A stretch of 15,000 nucleotides of DNA from Tubulinosema ratisbonensis. Its lineage: Eukaryota; Microsporidia; Tubulinosematidae. The position numbers and the translations under genes are program-made. The DNA is taken from NCBI GenBank assembly GCA_004000155.1, contig RCSS01000279.1, forward strand, positions 1 to 15,000. Direction: 5' to 3'. Under the pieces are notes generated by a model. It worked only from the letters and a program-made list of their open reading frames with translations. It did not search any database and was not told the origin of the DNA. Within the stretch, counting starts at the first letter, position 1. Every line of letters begins with the position of its first letter. This document shows, in pieces, positions 1 through 8,790 of the stretch.

Positions 1-475
1 GCTCCTTGCAAATTAAAATAAAATAAAAGAATTTATAGATTATTTTGAATAAACTTATATTACTTTGTCTTTTTTATATTTTTTTATGAAATTGATAAAC
101 TTTTTTGTTTTGTATTTTTAAATTATATTAGACAGCGCAAAAAAACACAGTTAAATTCGTACAATTAACTAAAAACATATTATTTAAAAAAAATAAGATT
201 TCTAAATTTTATGATAAAATGTTTTATTTGAAAGCAGTTAAAAGATATTTAAAATTTAAAAAAATTGCAAATCTTAACAAATTAATTTTTATTAATGCTG
301 GTTTCACAAACTTAAAATATAAATTTTTTTAAAAATGATAATTACTTTGATAGGCAAAGGTAATTTTTTTTATAAAATTTATTGCTCAGTAAATGCTTCA
401 AGTTCAATTTTTTTATATTTTATAAACATATATTTAGGCTTATCTAAAATTAGCTATAAAAATTAATTTTTTACA
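1..475. other. AT-rich intergenic DNA, no gene seen
   Basis: This stretch is very AT-rich with long A and T runs and stops in all frames. I see no coding region, tRNA-like structure or convincing repeat. It leads into the gene that starts at 520. Confidence 0.6.
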
Positions 476-490
476 ATGATAAGAATTTGA
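476..490 (+). promoter_or_regulatory. Minimal upstream ORF (ATG to TGA, 4 codons)
   Basis: An ATG at 476 is followed after three sense codons by TGA at 488-490, about 30 nt before the ATG chosen for the main gene at 520. If the transcript starts upstream of 476 this would be a tiny upstream ORF. Microsporidian leaders are usually very short, so transcription may instead begin downstream and skip it. Confidence 0.2.
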
Positions 491-510
491 TAAAATCTTT
501 AAAAATAAAG

Positions 511-513
511 CCC
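511..513 (+). promoter_or_regulatory. CCC motif just upstream of the start codon
   Basis: CCC lies 6 nt before the ATG at 520, in a region where C triplets are rare. A CCC-like (or GGG-like) element shortly before the start codon is a described promoter feature in several microsporidia. It supports 520 as the start rather than the TTG at 487. The motif is short and could be chance. Confidence 0.4.
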
Positions 514-519
514 TTCAGT

Positions 520-2499
520 ATGTTATTGTATTTAATTATATCTGTGTGCACTGAAAGAAAAAGAAAATTTTCTGATTTCAATAGTTCAATGATTCCAACC
601 AAGAGTTTAAAATTTATTGACACTGATTCTGAATATGATAAAGAAAAAATAAAAATACCAGAAGCAAAGAAAATTTTTTATAATGAAGAAGAGCCTTTTG
701 AAACACAAATAAATTTAGAAGATTTTAACCAGTGTTTTAATGAAGGTGAAGTTTTAGCTCAAAATATCGTAAGTGATGAGGATTATAAAAGCTTGGAAAA
801 CGAATTAACTTTTAGTGACATATCATTTGATTTAAGTTTTGATAACGCCGATAAAAATTTTTTAGAAATGGTCAATAAAAATCAAAAAAGTATCAATGAA
901 GCTATGAAGGAAATTATTTTTTTTAATCCTCATTTTGAAGAACCATCTGAGTGTATTGACGACAAAGAAAAACAAATTAAATTACAAGAAACTACAGAAG
1001 CAAATTCAGCAAAAATAGAAAGAGAAAATTCATATTCTAGTTCTACCAATGAAGGGCAGTCTAATGATTCTACAAATGAAAAGTTATGTACAACAAATCA
1101 AAAAACAGAATCTATTATTCCTCTTATTGTTGATTCGATTAATAGCGAACTTGATAGCAAAAAAGAAGAAGATAAATCAACCTTTACTTTCAATTCTGAT
1201 TTGAATTTTTTTGATGTGGTCGAATCTAAAGTTCCAGGAGAAATTATTATTTTGGGTGATCAAATGGCTTCAACAACGTGGAAAATCGAAGATAAAAAGA
1301 TGAAAATTAAAACAAAAGGTAAAGAAACAGAATTTTCTTTTGCTACATTTGAAAAAAAGGATTTAAATATTCTTTATATGAAAAAAATGAACCAACTGCC
1401 TCTAATAACAGAAAAAGTAGATATTTTAAAGAATTTGTCTGAAAAATATCATATCTATTTGAGTTGTATATTAAGCATGATATACCCAAAAAAGAAAAGT
1501 GAAGATGTAAATAACTATCGCAAAGCTGCAATGGCAAAATATTTTACAGATTTTATAAATGATGATTTATTAAAGTCAATGAATCTAAATGAGAAATATA
1601 AAAATAAAAATTTTTACAAATTGCCTGCACTGTTTTTTATTTGTAGATCTGATGATATAATAACCAAAGAATTTAATGATTATGTGAAAAAATACTATGA
1701 TTTAGCCCATAGTCTTATTATGAACAAGTTAGATACATTTTTAATAGCTTTGAGGGCATCCAAGCATAAAAATTCAAATGTTTTAGACCAAGCGGATACA
1801 TTGTATCATCTAATAGGAATTTTTTTAAACAATGAAGATCATCAAATACTAAAAACAATGTTTCCTGAATTAGATGCTGTTATAAAAATAATTTTTACAG
1901 CAAAAAGGTCTATTAAATTACTGAGATTAACATACATACTCGTAAATATTATTGTTATAAAATTTAATTATCTAAGAACAGCAATAAAAAAAGAAATTGA
2001 TTTTAATTTACATCTTCATTCTGATTTTCATGTAGAATCTACTATTCTTAAATGTTTCATAGCTAATGTAAATATAATTATGTCAATTATTTACATAAAC
2101 TCTTGTAAATCAGAATTAAATTCTGAAATATTAAAGAGTATTACTTTAAAGGGATTTATTGCGTTTGTTTCAAGTAAAAACATGTTTGAATTAAGAAGCT
2201 CTTTGTTGTTAGGGTTGTGCTTTTTAGATAGCAGCACATTTGGACATTTTAACAACTGTGTATTTAATAAAAATATCACAGAATCAAGAACATTTAAAAC
2301 ATTCTATCCCCAAGTAATGAATTTACAAGAATCTTTGTTATATAGCTATTATGAAGGAAAATTTATTGCTATTACAAATATTAGAAAGGATATGAGTGAT
2401 CAACTTATAAATCTGGGATTTGATTCTGGTTCTATATCTGTTTTAAATGGTAAAATCAAAGAAATCAGGCAATATTTTAATAAAAATACGTTTAATTAA
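520..2499 (+). CDS. Unknown 659-aa protein, signal-like N-terminus, acidic low-complexity half, helical C-terminal half
   Basis: I do not recognise this protein by family. The frame opens at a TTG (487), but the first ATG is at 520, preceded by a CCC motif, giving 659 residues and a TAA stop. Residues 1-10 (MLLYLIISVC) form a short hydrophobic stretch followed by the basic TERKRK, so it may be a short signal peptide or anchor. Residues about 20-235 are rich in D, E, S, N and K and look disordered. Residues about 280-650 look like an alpha-helical domain with several very hydrophobic helices, for example near 465-485, and no obvious enzyme motif. Three decayed fragments in this window (4838-5050, 6360-6845, 13090-13530) appear related to residues about 460-580 of this protein, so it is probably the intact member of a duplicated family. 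Export to the endomembrane system or outside the parasite is inference only. Confidence 0.85.
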   Translation: MLLYLIISVCTERKRKFSDFNSSMIPTKSLKFIDTDSEYDKEKIKIPEAKKIFYNEEEPFETQINLEDFNQCFNEGEVLAQNIVSDEDYKSLENELTFSDISFDLSFDNADKNFLEMVNKNQKSINEAMKEIIFFNPHFEEPSECIDDKEKQIKLQETTEANSAKIERENSYSSSTNEGQSNDSTNEKLCTTNQKTESIIPLIVDSINSELDSKKEEDKSTFTFNSDLNFFDVVESKVPGEIIILGDQMASTTWKIEDKKMKIKTKGKETEFSFATFEKKDLNILYMKKMNQLPLITEKVDILKNLSEKYHIYLSCILSMIYPKKKSEDVNNYRKAAMAKYFTDFINDDLLKSMNLNEKYKNKNFYKLPALFFICRSDDIITKEFNDYVKKYYDLAHSLIMNKLDTFLIALRASKHKNSNVLDQADTLYHLIGIFLNNEDHQILKTMFPELDAVIKIIFTAKRSIKLLRLTYILVNIIVIKFNYLRTAIKKEIDFNLHLHSDFHVESTILKCFIANVNIIMSIIYINSCKSELNSEILKSITLKGFIAFVSSKNMFELRSSLLLGLCFLDSSTFGHFNNCVFNKNITESRTFKTFYPQVMNLQESLLYSYYEGKFIAITNIRKDMSDQLINLGFDSGSISVLNGKIKEIRQYFNKNTFN

Positions 2500-4046
2500 A
2501 CTTTAATTTTAATTCATATATGATAAAAAAATAAGACCTTTTGATGTACAAATAAGAATTTGCATTAAGTTATTCTAATATTTTTTTCTTTTTTTAATTT
2601 TTATACTTGATCTTAAAAATTTTTAATGTCACTTTATTTTTAACTAAATTTATAAATATGTATGAGTAGAATATGTTTAAACTTCATTATACAGTTGTTA
2701 TTTTTATAGAATTATATTGAATAAAAGATTTTATTAGTTTATATTTTATTATTATCTGTCTTTTAATGAATTAAATATTGACAAGAAAAGATAAAATTAA
2801 GAAAAATTTTATCAAATTTTAAATTTTTTGATTTATAATAGAAATATTAATATATTTTTCTATATTTTTAATAATTAAAGTGTTTTTCTAAACAAATTTA
2901 CAAAAAAATTTTTTATGTGAACATTTATAAGAACTCAAAGCTATCGTAATTAGTATTAATGGTAAAAAAGAATTGAATTTTTAATTGGTTCTTTTACATA
3001 AAATTTGCAAAAATAGAATGATTTAAAATTAAATAAAAATTCATTTGATTACATATTTTCTAATTGTGAAATATATTTACTTGGATTAACTTTTATTATA
3101 TTTAATTAAAATCTTATTTTAAATAGAAACAAGTGATTTATTTAAAAAATTATTCGCTTAAAACAAGCGAATAAGTATTTCTTTTAGCTTATTAGAAAAA
3201 AAGATTTTAAAATAAAATTTTTTTTGGACTTTTTATTTATTTTTGGGTATGTTAAAGTTTTAAAACTAAAAAAATTTGTTTCTTTTAAATTTTTGGGATA
3301 CCTTCTAATGATATTTGTTTTATATCCGTCACTTTTGTTTATAATGCATTTCTCTTTCTATATTTTAAATTTAAGGTTCTTTTTTTAAATGTTGATTTAA
3401 AAGTAGTTTATAATTGCGATCGATTTTTAAAGGATAGCTGATGTCATCTACAATATTAAAAAAAACTCAGATTGGTTTTGGGGATTTTCTTCAAATTAAT
3501 ATTATTTATAATCAAAAGGTTTTTAATTAAGATCTATAATCTAAGCTTTTGACCTTGATATCTATGTGAAAGAGAAAAATTATTACTGGTACAAAAATAA
3601 GATAAGAAAGTATAAAAAAATATTATTTTTAAAAAATTTTTATTCTAAGAAATTATTTAAATGGTTGTTTTTATATTAAAAGTAAATAAAAGGTATAATA
3701 AAAAGAATGTTTACTTTATTTATTTTATTTACCATCGCTAAAGTGAAAATAAAATAATTTTAAAGATTTTTAAATTTTATTAAATAAACAGTCAATTTTA
3801 AGAAAAAATAAATATTTTTTGTTACTGTCATAAAATGACCAAACTTGACAAAAATATAGTTAAGTTTAAAGATGACTTGGCGGATAAGAAAAATATTCTT
3901 AAAAGCTAAAACAAAGTGAAACTAATGAAAAAAAATTAAATAAAATAGCAGTTTTAAAAGTTTTTAGTATTTTTATGTCGATATAAATACCGGTTATGTG
4001 TCACTATCTGGATTTATAAGTTACATATGGAAACAAATAATCTCGC
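2500..4046. other. Long AT-rich intergenic region with only coding scraps
   Basis: No supportable gene. There are short open scraps with balanced amino-acid content: minus strand 3371-3454 (28 codons, beginning IVDDISYPLK), a minus-strand frame of about 57 codons without ATG around 3190-3350, and plus 3835-3909 (24 aa, beginning MTKLDKNIVK). They may be remnants of decayed genes, but none is long or recognisable enough to call. A perfect 10-bp hairpin lies at 3150-3174. Confidence 0.5.
3150..3174. repeat. Perfect 10-bp hairpin, 5-nt loop
   Basis: TTATTCGCTT at 3150-3159 pairs exactly with AAGCGAATAA at 3165-3174 around the loop AAAAC. The stem holds a GCG core in a nearly GC-free region, which makes it stand out. 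It is not followed by a clean T-run on either strand, and no gene ends nearby, so a terminator role is not supported. Confidence 0.55.
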
Positions 4047-4250
4047 TTATAAGTCAAATATGTTTTAATTTGATTTGATTTTTAAAATCAAACACATTAA
4101 AAATAGAAACAATTTTTAAAAAATGCAGTTATAAGAAGAGCTGTATAATTTTGTTTCTTGCGTATTTCAAGTATAAAATTTTATTTGATTTTTTAATGTG
4201 TTTGATCTTTTTGTTTTTAATTAAAACTATGTGAAATTTTTGACTTATAA
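4047..4250. repeat. 204-bp foldback (MITE-like) element
   Basis: Four blocks of the left half recur in reverse-complement order in the right half. TTATAAGTCAAA at 4047-4058 pairs with 4239-4250, and GTTTTAATT at 4062-4070 pairs with 4219-4227. ATCAAACACATTAAAAA at 4087-4103 pairs with 4190-4206 (17 bp), and AGAAACAA at 4105-4112 pairs with 4151-4158. All four are perfect. Short unpaired segments separate them and the hairpin loop is about 40 nt. This architecture is typical of a non-autonomous foldback or MITE element. I could not identify a target-site duplication or assign it to a transposase family. Confidence 0.65.
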
Positions 4251-4837
4251 CAAATTCAATTTATAAATCGTTAAATTAATAAATTATTTAAATTTTAAAA
4301 AAAAGTATAATTTTTTACCGAACTTAATACAATTTCTCTCAAAATATATCATCTTAATTTATTTTTCTTTTATGAAATTAGTTTCGAAATTAAACAAATT
4401 TTATCCTCTAAAGACTCAGAAATGCATAATCAGATTTAAAACCACCAAAAATTGTTTAAATATTTTGTAAAATAGAATTTAGAGAAGCATTCACAAAACA
4501 ACAAAAAAAAGTATGCTAAACATTTAATTATAAACTGATCTTATATATGAAAGACGATAAAAAATTGGCTATTTAAATTTTTTGATTTGATAAACTTAGA
4601 GTAAGAGAAAACAGAAAATAGATATGAAAAAATGATGGAAATTTGTATATTAAATTTAAAAAATTTATTTATTTCTAGAATTAACATATTATTTCAAATC
4701 AAAGATTATCAATTTGTTCGTAATAAATGACTTAAAAATAAATTTAAAGATTCTAATAAGCACAATTTTTTTAAATTTCTGTATATATTAGATTTTTGGA
4801 ATGTTATATTGCCCCTTTTGATGTTTTGTATGATATA
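4251..4837. other. AT-rich intergenic DNA, nothing recognised
   Basis: No open frame of note, no RNA structure and no clear repeat were seen between the foldback element and decayed copy A. Confidence 0.5.
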
Positions 4838-5050
4838 TTCTGTAATTAAAGTCTAAAAAGTTAGATAAAATTAGGCAGTTAATAGAATGCATGGGGCTAA
4901 GTTATAATTGGTTTAAAGGCGCAGTATCTTGCACTTAATCTAGTTATGTACAAACATGTTTTATTATATGTCTCATATTAGTGAATATTTTATACAGAAA
5001 ATATAGCAAAAGATCTTTTTATAGATTTTTTATCTAAAGTCATAAAAAAA
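4838..5050 (+). pseudogene. Decayed copy A of the 520-2499 gene family (fragment)
   Basis: This fragment aligns collinearly with copies B (minus, 6610-6845) and C (plus, 13095-13245). Anchors are TTAGGCAGT at 4871-4879 (also in B), AGTATCTTGCAC at 4923-4934 (AGTATTTTGCAC in C) and TATAGCAAA at 5002-5010 (also in C). From the AGTAT anchor to the TATAGCAAA anchor is 79, 83 and 85 nt in A, B and C. Translation in the shared frame begins SILH and is broken by stops, so it cannot make protein. By comparison with B and C it corresponds to residues about 455-500 of the protein encoded at 520-2499. It ends about 85 bp from the stop codon of the mannosyltransferase gene, which runs the opposite way. 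Confidence 0.6.
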
Positions 5051-5124
5051 CATTTAAATGAAAATTTTATTTAACATATTTTCAAACCAACCAATCAAAA
5101 AATAAATTNTTAAAAAATATAATT

Positions 5125-5130
5125 TTTATT
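5125..5130 (-). terminator. Possible AATAAA polyadenylation signal of the mannosyltransferase gene
   Basis: TTTATT on the plus strand reads AATAAA on the minus strand, 5 nt past the TGA stop at 5136-5138. Very short 3' ends fit microsporidian transcripts. In so AT-rich a sequence the hexamer could occur by chance. Confidence 0.35.
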
Positions 5131-5135
5131 TATAA

Positions 5136-6095
5136 TCAATCAAATTGTGTCTCATTAATGTACCCTTTCAAACAAGAAAAAATACTTCTGTCAATAGAAT
5201 TATCAGGTGAACAATCACAGTCCAACAACCTAGAAGGTGAATTAGGACAATGCATAAAAGGAGGATGTTCATACCCAATATCATCAAAAAAATGTATTTT
5301 ATCTTTTCCAAGAAATATTGCGGCAGCTAAAGAATGTACAGGTGCATCTCCCCATCTCTCATAATAAAATCCTCCTTTCCTATCCAAAAACTCAAAAAAC
5401 TTTTTGTAATTTTTTGATCTGAAAAAATTTAATGATCCAATCTCAAAATTACTCCAAAAATGACATCCATTGTAATTATTGTTATCAAACATAAACTTAA
5501 GAGGATCAGAAACAATTAATTCTCTGTTTTCTGTGATGAATTGTAAGGTAGTATCCCACAAAGTAGGGATTGTTTCCATAAATTCTTTTATAGAAATCAC
5601 AAAGCCATACTCTTTGTTTTTCTCTTTTAAAAAGGTAAAAGGATCATATTTCATTTTACAAAAATATTTTACGCCTGGTTCTACTCTCCAATAATAATCG
5701 TACTTTTTTATTAAATCATGGTCAAAGAAGAAACCTGAGAAAAATCTGCACATATGCCTGTATGATTCACTACCACCATAAATTATACCTTTACTTTCTA
5801 AATCTTTTCTTCCTTCCTCTGCTTTTTTTCTGTCTATCCAAGGAGGGTACCCCCATTGTTCAGAGTTAAGTTTACCAAATTCTATTTCTGTGCTCACTTT
5901 TTCTTTTACCTTTTGTTTGAATTCTTCAGTAAATTCTACATCGTTTAGAAGTAAATAAGGATATTTGTATTCCTTGTTAAATTTTTCTTCTAAGCTCTCT
6001 ATTGAACTAAGAATGTCATTTAAGTCAGAATTTCTACATAATGAAAATATCACTGCGTTTTCTTTGCAATAGAATTTTAAAAAATAAAGTAACAT
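5136..6095 (-). CDS. GT15 alpha-1,2-mannosyltransferase (KRE2/MNT1/KTR family)
   Basis: This is a GDP-mannose-dependent alpha-1,2-mannosyltransferase that extends O-linked (in fungi also N-linked) mannose chains in the Golgi lumen. The 319 residues carry the whole family catalytic domain: RNSDL at 21-25, YPYLLLNDVEF at 45-55, the YRHMCRF block at 112-118, YYWRVEPGVKYFC at 134-146, CHFWSNFEIG at 211-220, GGFYYERWGDAPVHS at 241-255 and IHFFDDIGYEHPP at 267-279. A cysteine-rich tail follows (C283, C293, C295, C308). E218 in FWSNFEIG matches the glutamate proposed as nucleophile in yeast Kre2p, and WRVEP and RWGDAPVH hold the metal/nucleotide region. The oddity is the N-terminus. Only about 11 residues precede the first conserved strand, an in-frame TGA lies about 20 nt upstream of the ATG, and no clear type II anchor or stem exists, whereas yeast enzymes are over 400 residues. 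Family assignment is very secure; targeting is unclear. Confidence 0.96.
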   Translation of the reverse strand: MLLYFLKFYCKENAVIFSLCRNSDLNDILSSIESLEEKFNKEYKYPYLLLNDVEFTEEFKQKVKEKVSTEIEFGKLNSEQWGYPPWIDRKKAEEGRKDLESKGIIYGGSESYRHMCRFFSGFFFDHDLIKKYDYYWRVEPGVKYFCKMKYDPFTFLKEKNKEYGFVISIKEFMETIPTLWDTTLQFITENRELIVSDPLKFMFDNNNYNGCHFWSNFEIGSLNFFRSKNYKKFFEFLDRKGGFYYERWGDAPVHSLAAAIFLGKDKIHFFDDIGYEHPPFMHCPNSPSRLLDCDCSPDNSIDRSIFSCLKGYINETQFD

Positions 6096-6359
6096 TGTTT
6101 GTTTTTAAAACAAATCAAATTTTATTAAAACAATAAAAAACATCAAATAAAATAAAAAAAAATATTTTTAAAAAACATGACAAATATAACATAAATTAAT
6201 ATAAAAACAAAATATTACAAATGTAATAATAAAATAATTCACTAATCAGATCGGAATTTGAATAAAAACTATTTAAACAGAATTAAATAAATATTATGAC
6301 CAATTTAACAATAAACAAAACAAAAGAATAATTTATTCCAAGATAACCAACAAACTTAC
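6096..6359. other. AT-rich leader region of the mannosyltransferase gene
   Basis: Upstream (minus strand) of the mannosyltransferase ATG. It is almost all A and T, with no CCC/GGG motif near the start and no convincing promoter element. It separates this gene from decayed copy B, which reads in the same direction. Confidence 0.4.
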
Positions 6360-6845
6360 AAGTCAATAACTTCTTTCATCCAGAGGTACCTTAAAAATGG
6401 GATGAGGGCCGTAGAGGAAGCCATATAAATTTAGAGGATTTATTGATTATAAATTTCTTGATGTAGCTTCAATTCCAAGAATTTTATCTATTTCAAATAA
6501 ATTTGTATAGACAATAAAATGTAATTTGCTGTGATAAATATTTAATAAGATTATGTCATTTATGTTCCTGTATATCATGTACAAAACAGCTATCCTTTTA
6601 TATTTTATAATTACAGTGGATAGTTTTTTTTTGTAGCCTAGGATGAAAAATCAATACGAAGATCTTTTTGTTATACCTTTTATATATAGTGTGTTGCCCA
6701 GTTAAAAGAAACAAAAGTTAAAGTATGTTTTTGCATAATTAGGTAGAGATTAAGATACTGCGAGCCTTTTAACCGCTATAACTCACCCTGCTAAACTCTA
6801 TTGACTGCCTAAGTCTATCTTACTTTTAGACCTTGGCTACAGGAA
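6360..6845 (-). pseudogene. Decayed copy B of the 520-2499 gene family (C-terminal part)
   Basis: This stretch is visibly less AT-rich than its surroundings and aligns with copies A and C. CGCAGTATCTT on the minus strand (6762-6752) recurs at 4920-4930. CCTAGGC (6642-6636) recurs at 13221-13227. Minus-strand frames give ARSILI near 6765-6748. A 60-odd codon run about 6650-6450 contains LYMIYRNIND and GIEATSRNL, and after an in-frame TAA comes NLYGFLYGPHPIF (about 6431-6393). Compared with the intact protein, RSI corresponds to residues about 463-465 and GFL to CFL near 567-569. The spacing is about 337 nt here against 315 nt there. Frameshifts and stops make it non-functional. A frame with a hydrophobic, signal-like start lies upstream at 7149-7307 and may be its 5' end. 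Confidence 0.55.
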
Positions 6846-7148
6846 TTAGTGAAAGTTTCTAAAAACACACAATCTTCTTTTTAATTTTGACACTAATGTT
6901 CTTTTGATTTTTGATTTTCAAATTTTAATCCTTTTTTAATATTAATATTCTATTTTTGTTCTAAAAAATCAATCCCAGTTGAATGATCTAAGGGGTGCTA
7001 TTAATACTATCGTTATGCATTTTGTTAAATTGTTTCTATTTTTTCTACTATTGATATGAGATTATGTTTTTTTTGTAAATTCTAATTTCGTATTAACAGT
7101 GTTGTTTATTCTCTCTAAGATTTCATTAGATGTGGAAATTGATGATAT
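6846..7148 (-). other. Degenerate spacer between copy B and the upstream short frame
   Basis: On the minus strand the frame of the 7149-7307 ORF continues past its TGA for 28 more sense codons to TAA, then becomes stop-ridden. I read this as the decayed middle of one former gene reaching from about 7307 to 6360, but no conserved block could be matched here. Confidence 0.3.
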
Positions 7149-7307
7149 TCAGATCAATAAAATTTTCATTTGTTCAGAATAAAGCTTATCAACAAGTTTA
7201 TTGTCAATAGGTTGATTATTTTTTTCAGCATTCTTTAACCCTTTTACAAAATGATTATCTTCTTTTTTGGTACAGAAATAACAAAACAAAAATAAAGTTA
7301 GAAGCAT
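7149..7307 (-). pseudogene. 52-aa frame with signal-like N-terminus, probable 5' end of a decayed gene
   Basis: An ATG at 7307-7305 opens a 52-codon frame ending in TGA at 7151-7149. It begins with a strongly hydrophobic MLLTLFLFCYFC followed by TKKEDNHF, the same plan as the intact protein at 520 (MLLYLIISVC then TERKRK). The remainder is charged and N/K/D-rich. The frame resumes after the stop for 28 codons, which suggests a premature stop rather than a natural end. It lies upstream of copy B on the same strand, so I infer that the two were one gene. A genuine small secreted protein remains possible. Confidence 0.4.
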
Positions 7308-7924
7308 GGATTATTTTTTTATTAATGATATTTAAAATTGAATGTCTTAATTTAATTAAATAAATAAATTTTATCTTTTATTGATTTTGATATGATAAAT
7401 TTATTATCACGGAAATTAAAGGATAACTTGATAAAAAATCACACTGTGTGTCAGAAAATTTAAAATGACATTTATGCTTTGATATCATTGAAAGAAAAGA
7501 TTTATAAAATATTTAGGCGATTAAATTGTAAAAAAATTTTATTTTTAAACTAATAATTGAAACATCGAAACATTTTAAATTATTTTATTTATCAAACTAA
7601 AAGATATTTTTTATAAAACATTCAAATAAATTAATTGGATCTGGTAAATTTATTTTTCAATTTATTTATAAATTTTAAAAAATAATATTGATTACACATA
7701 AATATTAAAATCTTTTTCAGCTAAAAAAATAATTTAATTTTTGATTATTGCAATGGCGTCTGTTATTTTGCTTATTAGAGTAATTAAATAAAAAGACTTT
7801 ATGATACTAGGGGCTATATATTGATTTTCCTTCTAAAGAAAAAATTCGAGACTTTTTATTTTAAACTGACTAATTGAATTACAAGCCACACCATAATTAT
7901 AATGAATAATTAAATATTTGTTTC
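7308..7924. other. AT-rich intergenic DNA flanking the Merlin-type relic
   Basis: No gene seen. A locally G-rich word (AGGGGCTATATA, about 7809-7820) lies beyond the C-terminal end of the transposase relic, where a terminal inverted repeat might be expected. I found no matching partner on the far side, so it is not called as a repeat. Confidence 0.4.
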
Positions 7925-8790
7925 GAACCATGTTTTTTTTAAACTGAAAATTATGCTAGCAAATGATGCTTTAAAATTAATTAATTCTTTTTGCTTTAAA
8001 TCTTTGTTTTTCAACTCAAATTGTCTATAAAATATTTTGATTAACTGCTTGTTTATCCCTGCTCTGTCTCTGCATACTTTTTTAAAATGATTCCATAAGT
8101 TTTCAACATCGTTTGTATGATATCAATCGTCATTTGTAGACCAATCGACATGATTTATTTATATGTAGTGCAAACCGAAGCCTTTACTGCACTAGGGTCA
8201 TGATGGGTACCAATCGCTAATTATATTAAAAGATTTTTAAACAAATTCATGAAAAATTTTGCTTTTCGTTGGTATTTTACGGTCTGAAACAAGTTTAAAA
8301 AATTTTCTAAGAATTATTTATTCCTCCTATTATTCATTGAATGTTTTTTTGTTATTTAACGTGTTGGAAGGGTTTTTAATAATAAGATCGTTGCGAATTG
8401 CCTTTTTAATCCATTTAAACTTCAAAATTTACCCGCCTATTTTCTTTTCTCCCATATTATGAATTTTTATTATTAAATCTCTTATTTTTATAAATGTGGG
8501 TTTTGAGATTTGACAAAATTTAGTGACTGGTATAAAGCATAATTAAAAATTTATGTGTATACTTATACTACCATAAAAATTTTATAATGTTTTAGTAAAG
8601 ATTCTGCGTTTAGTTTTTTTTTATTTTACATTTTTTATTTTGACATTTAAAAACTCTTCTTTAAAAGCGCACTACTACAAATAAACATGCCGTGTTTACA
8701 AGGCAAACAAGTAATTTCTTCTTTTAAAATACCTCGTTTTGTAGATAATTGCATAAAATTTCATTATTGGTAAAAATTACAGCAAATATA
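7925..8790 (-). mobile_element. Merlin/IS1595-type transposase relic (multiple frameshifts and stops)
   Basis: Minus-strand frames spell out the domain order of an IS1595/Merlin DDE transposase. The N-terminal part has KRGILKEEITCLPCKH, a zinc-ribbon-like CxxC (about 8735-8690). A helix-turn-helix region follows with IPVTKFCQISKPTFIKIRDL (about 8540-8475) leading to GEKKIGG (about 8453-8433). The catalytic core has SDWYPS (about 8218-8201), the GLHYI-INHVDW strand (about 8178-8143) and YHTNDVENLWNHFKK (about 8126-8082), which carries the family's HTN..E..W block. At least two frameshifts and several stops (TGA, TAG, TAA) break it, so it is dead. Merlin elements are known in microsporidia, where transfer to or from animal hosts has been proposed. 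Terminal repeats were not found. Confidence 0.8.

Noticed and set aside
487..519. TTG at 487 as the start of the long plus-strand gene
   Set aside because: TTG starts are not expected in nuclear genes of this kind. The first ATG is at 520 and has a CCC motif before it.
1343..2279. Minus-strand frames inside the 659-aa gene (1343-1537, 2091-2279)
   Set aside because: Short antisense shadows without motifs.
5158..5694. Plus-strand frames opposite the mannosyltransferase (5158-5364, 5479-5694)
   Set aside because: They are antisense shadows of the strongly conserved minus-strand gene.
6741..6860. Possible tRNA or spliceosomal RNA, suggested by the locally higher GC and GCGAGCC...GGTT words
   Set aside because: No cloverleaf, no proper B box and no match to U2/U4/U6 landmarks. 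The same words recur in copies A and C, which fits a decayed coding repeat better.
8259..8462. 67-codon plus-strand frame
   Set aside because: It lies antisense to the Merlin-type transposase relic and has no motif of its own.
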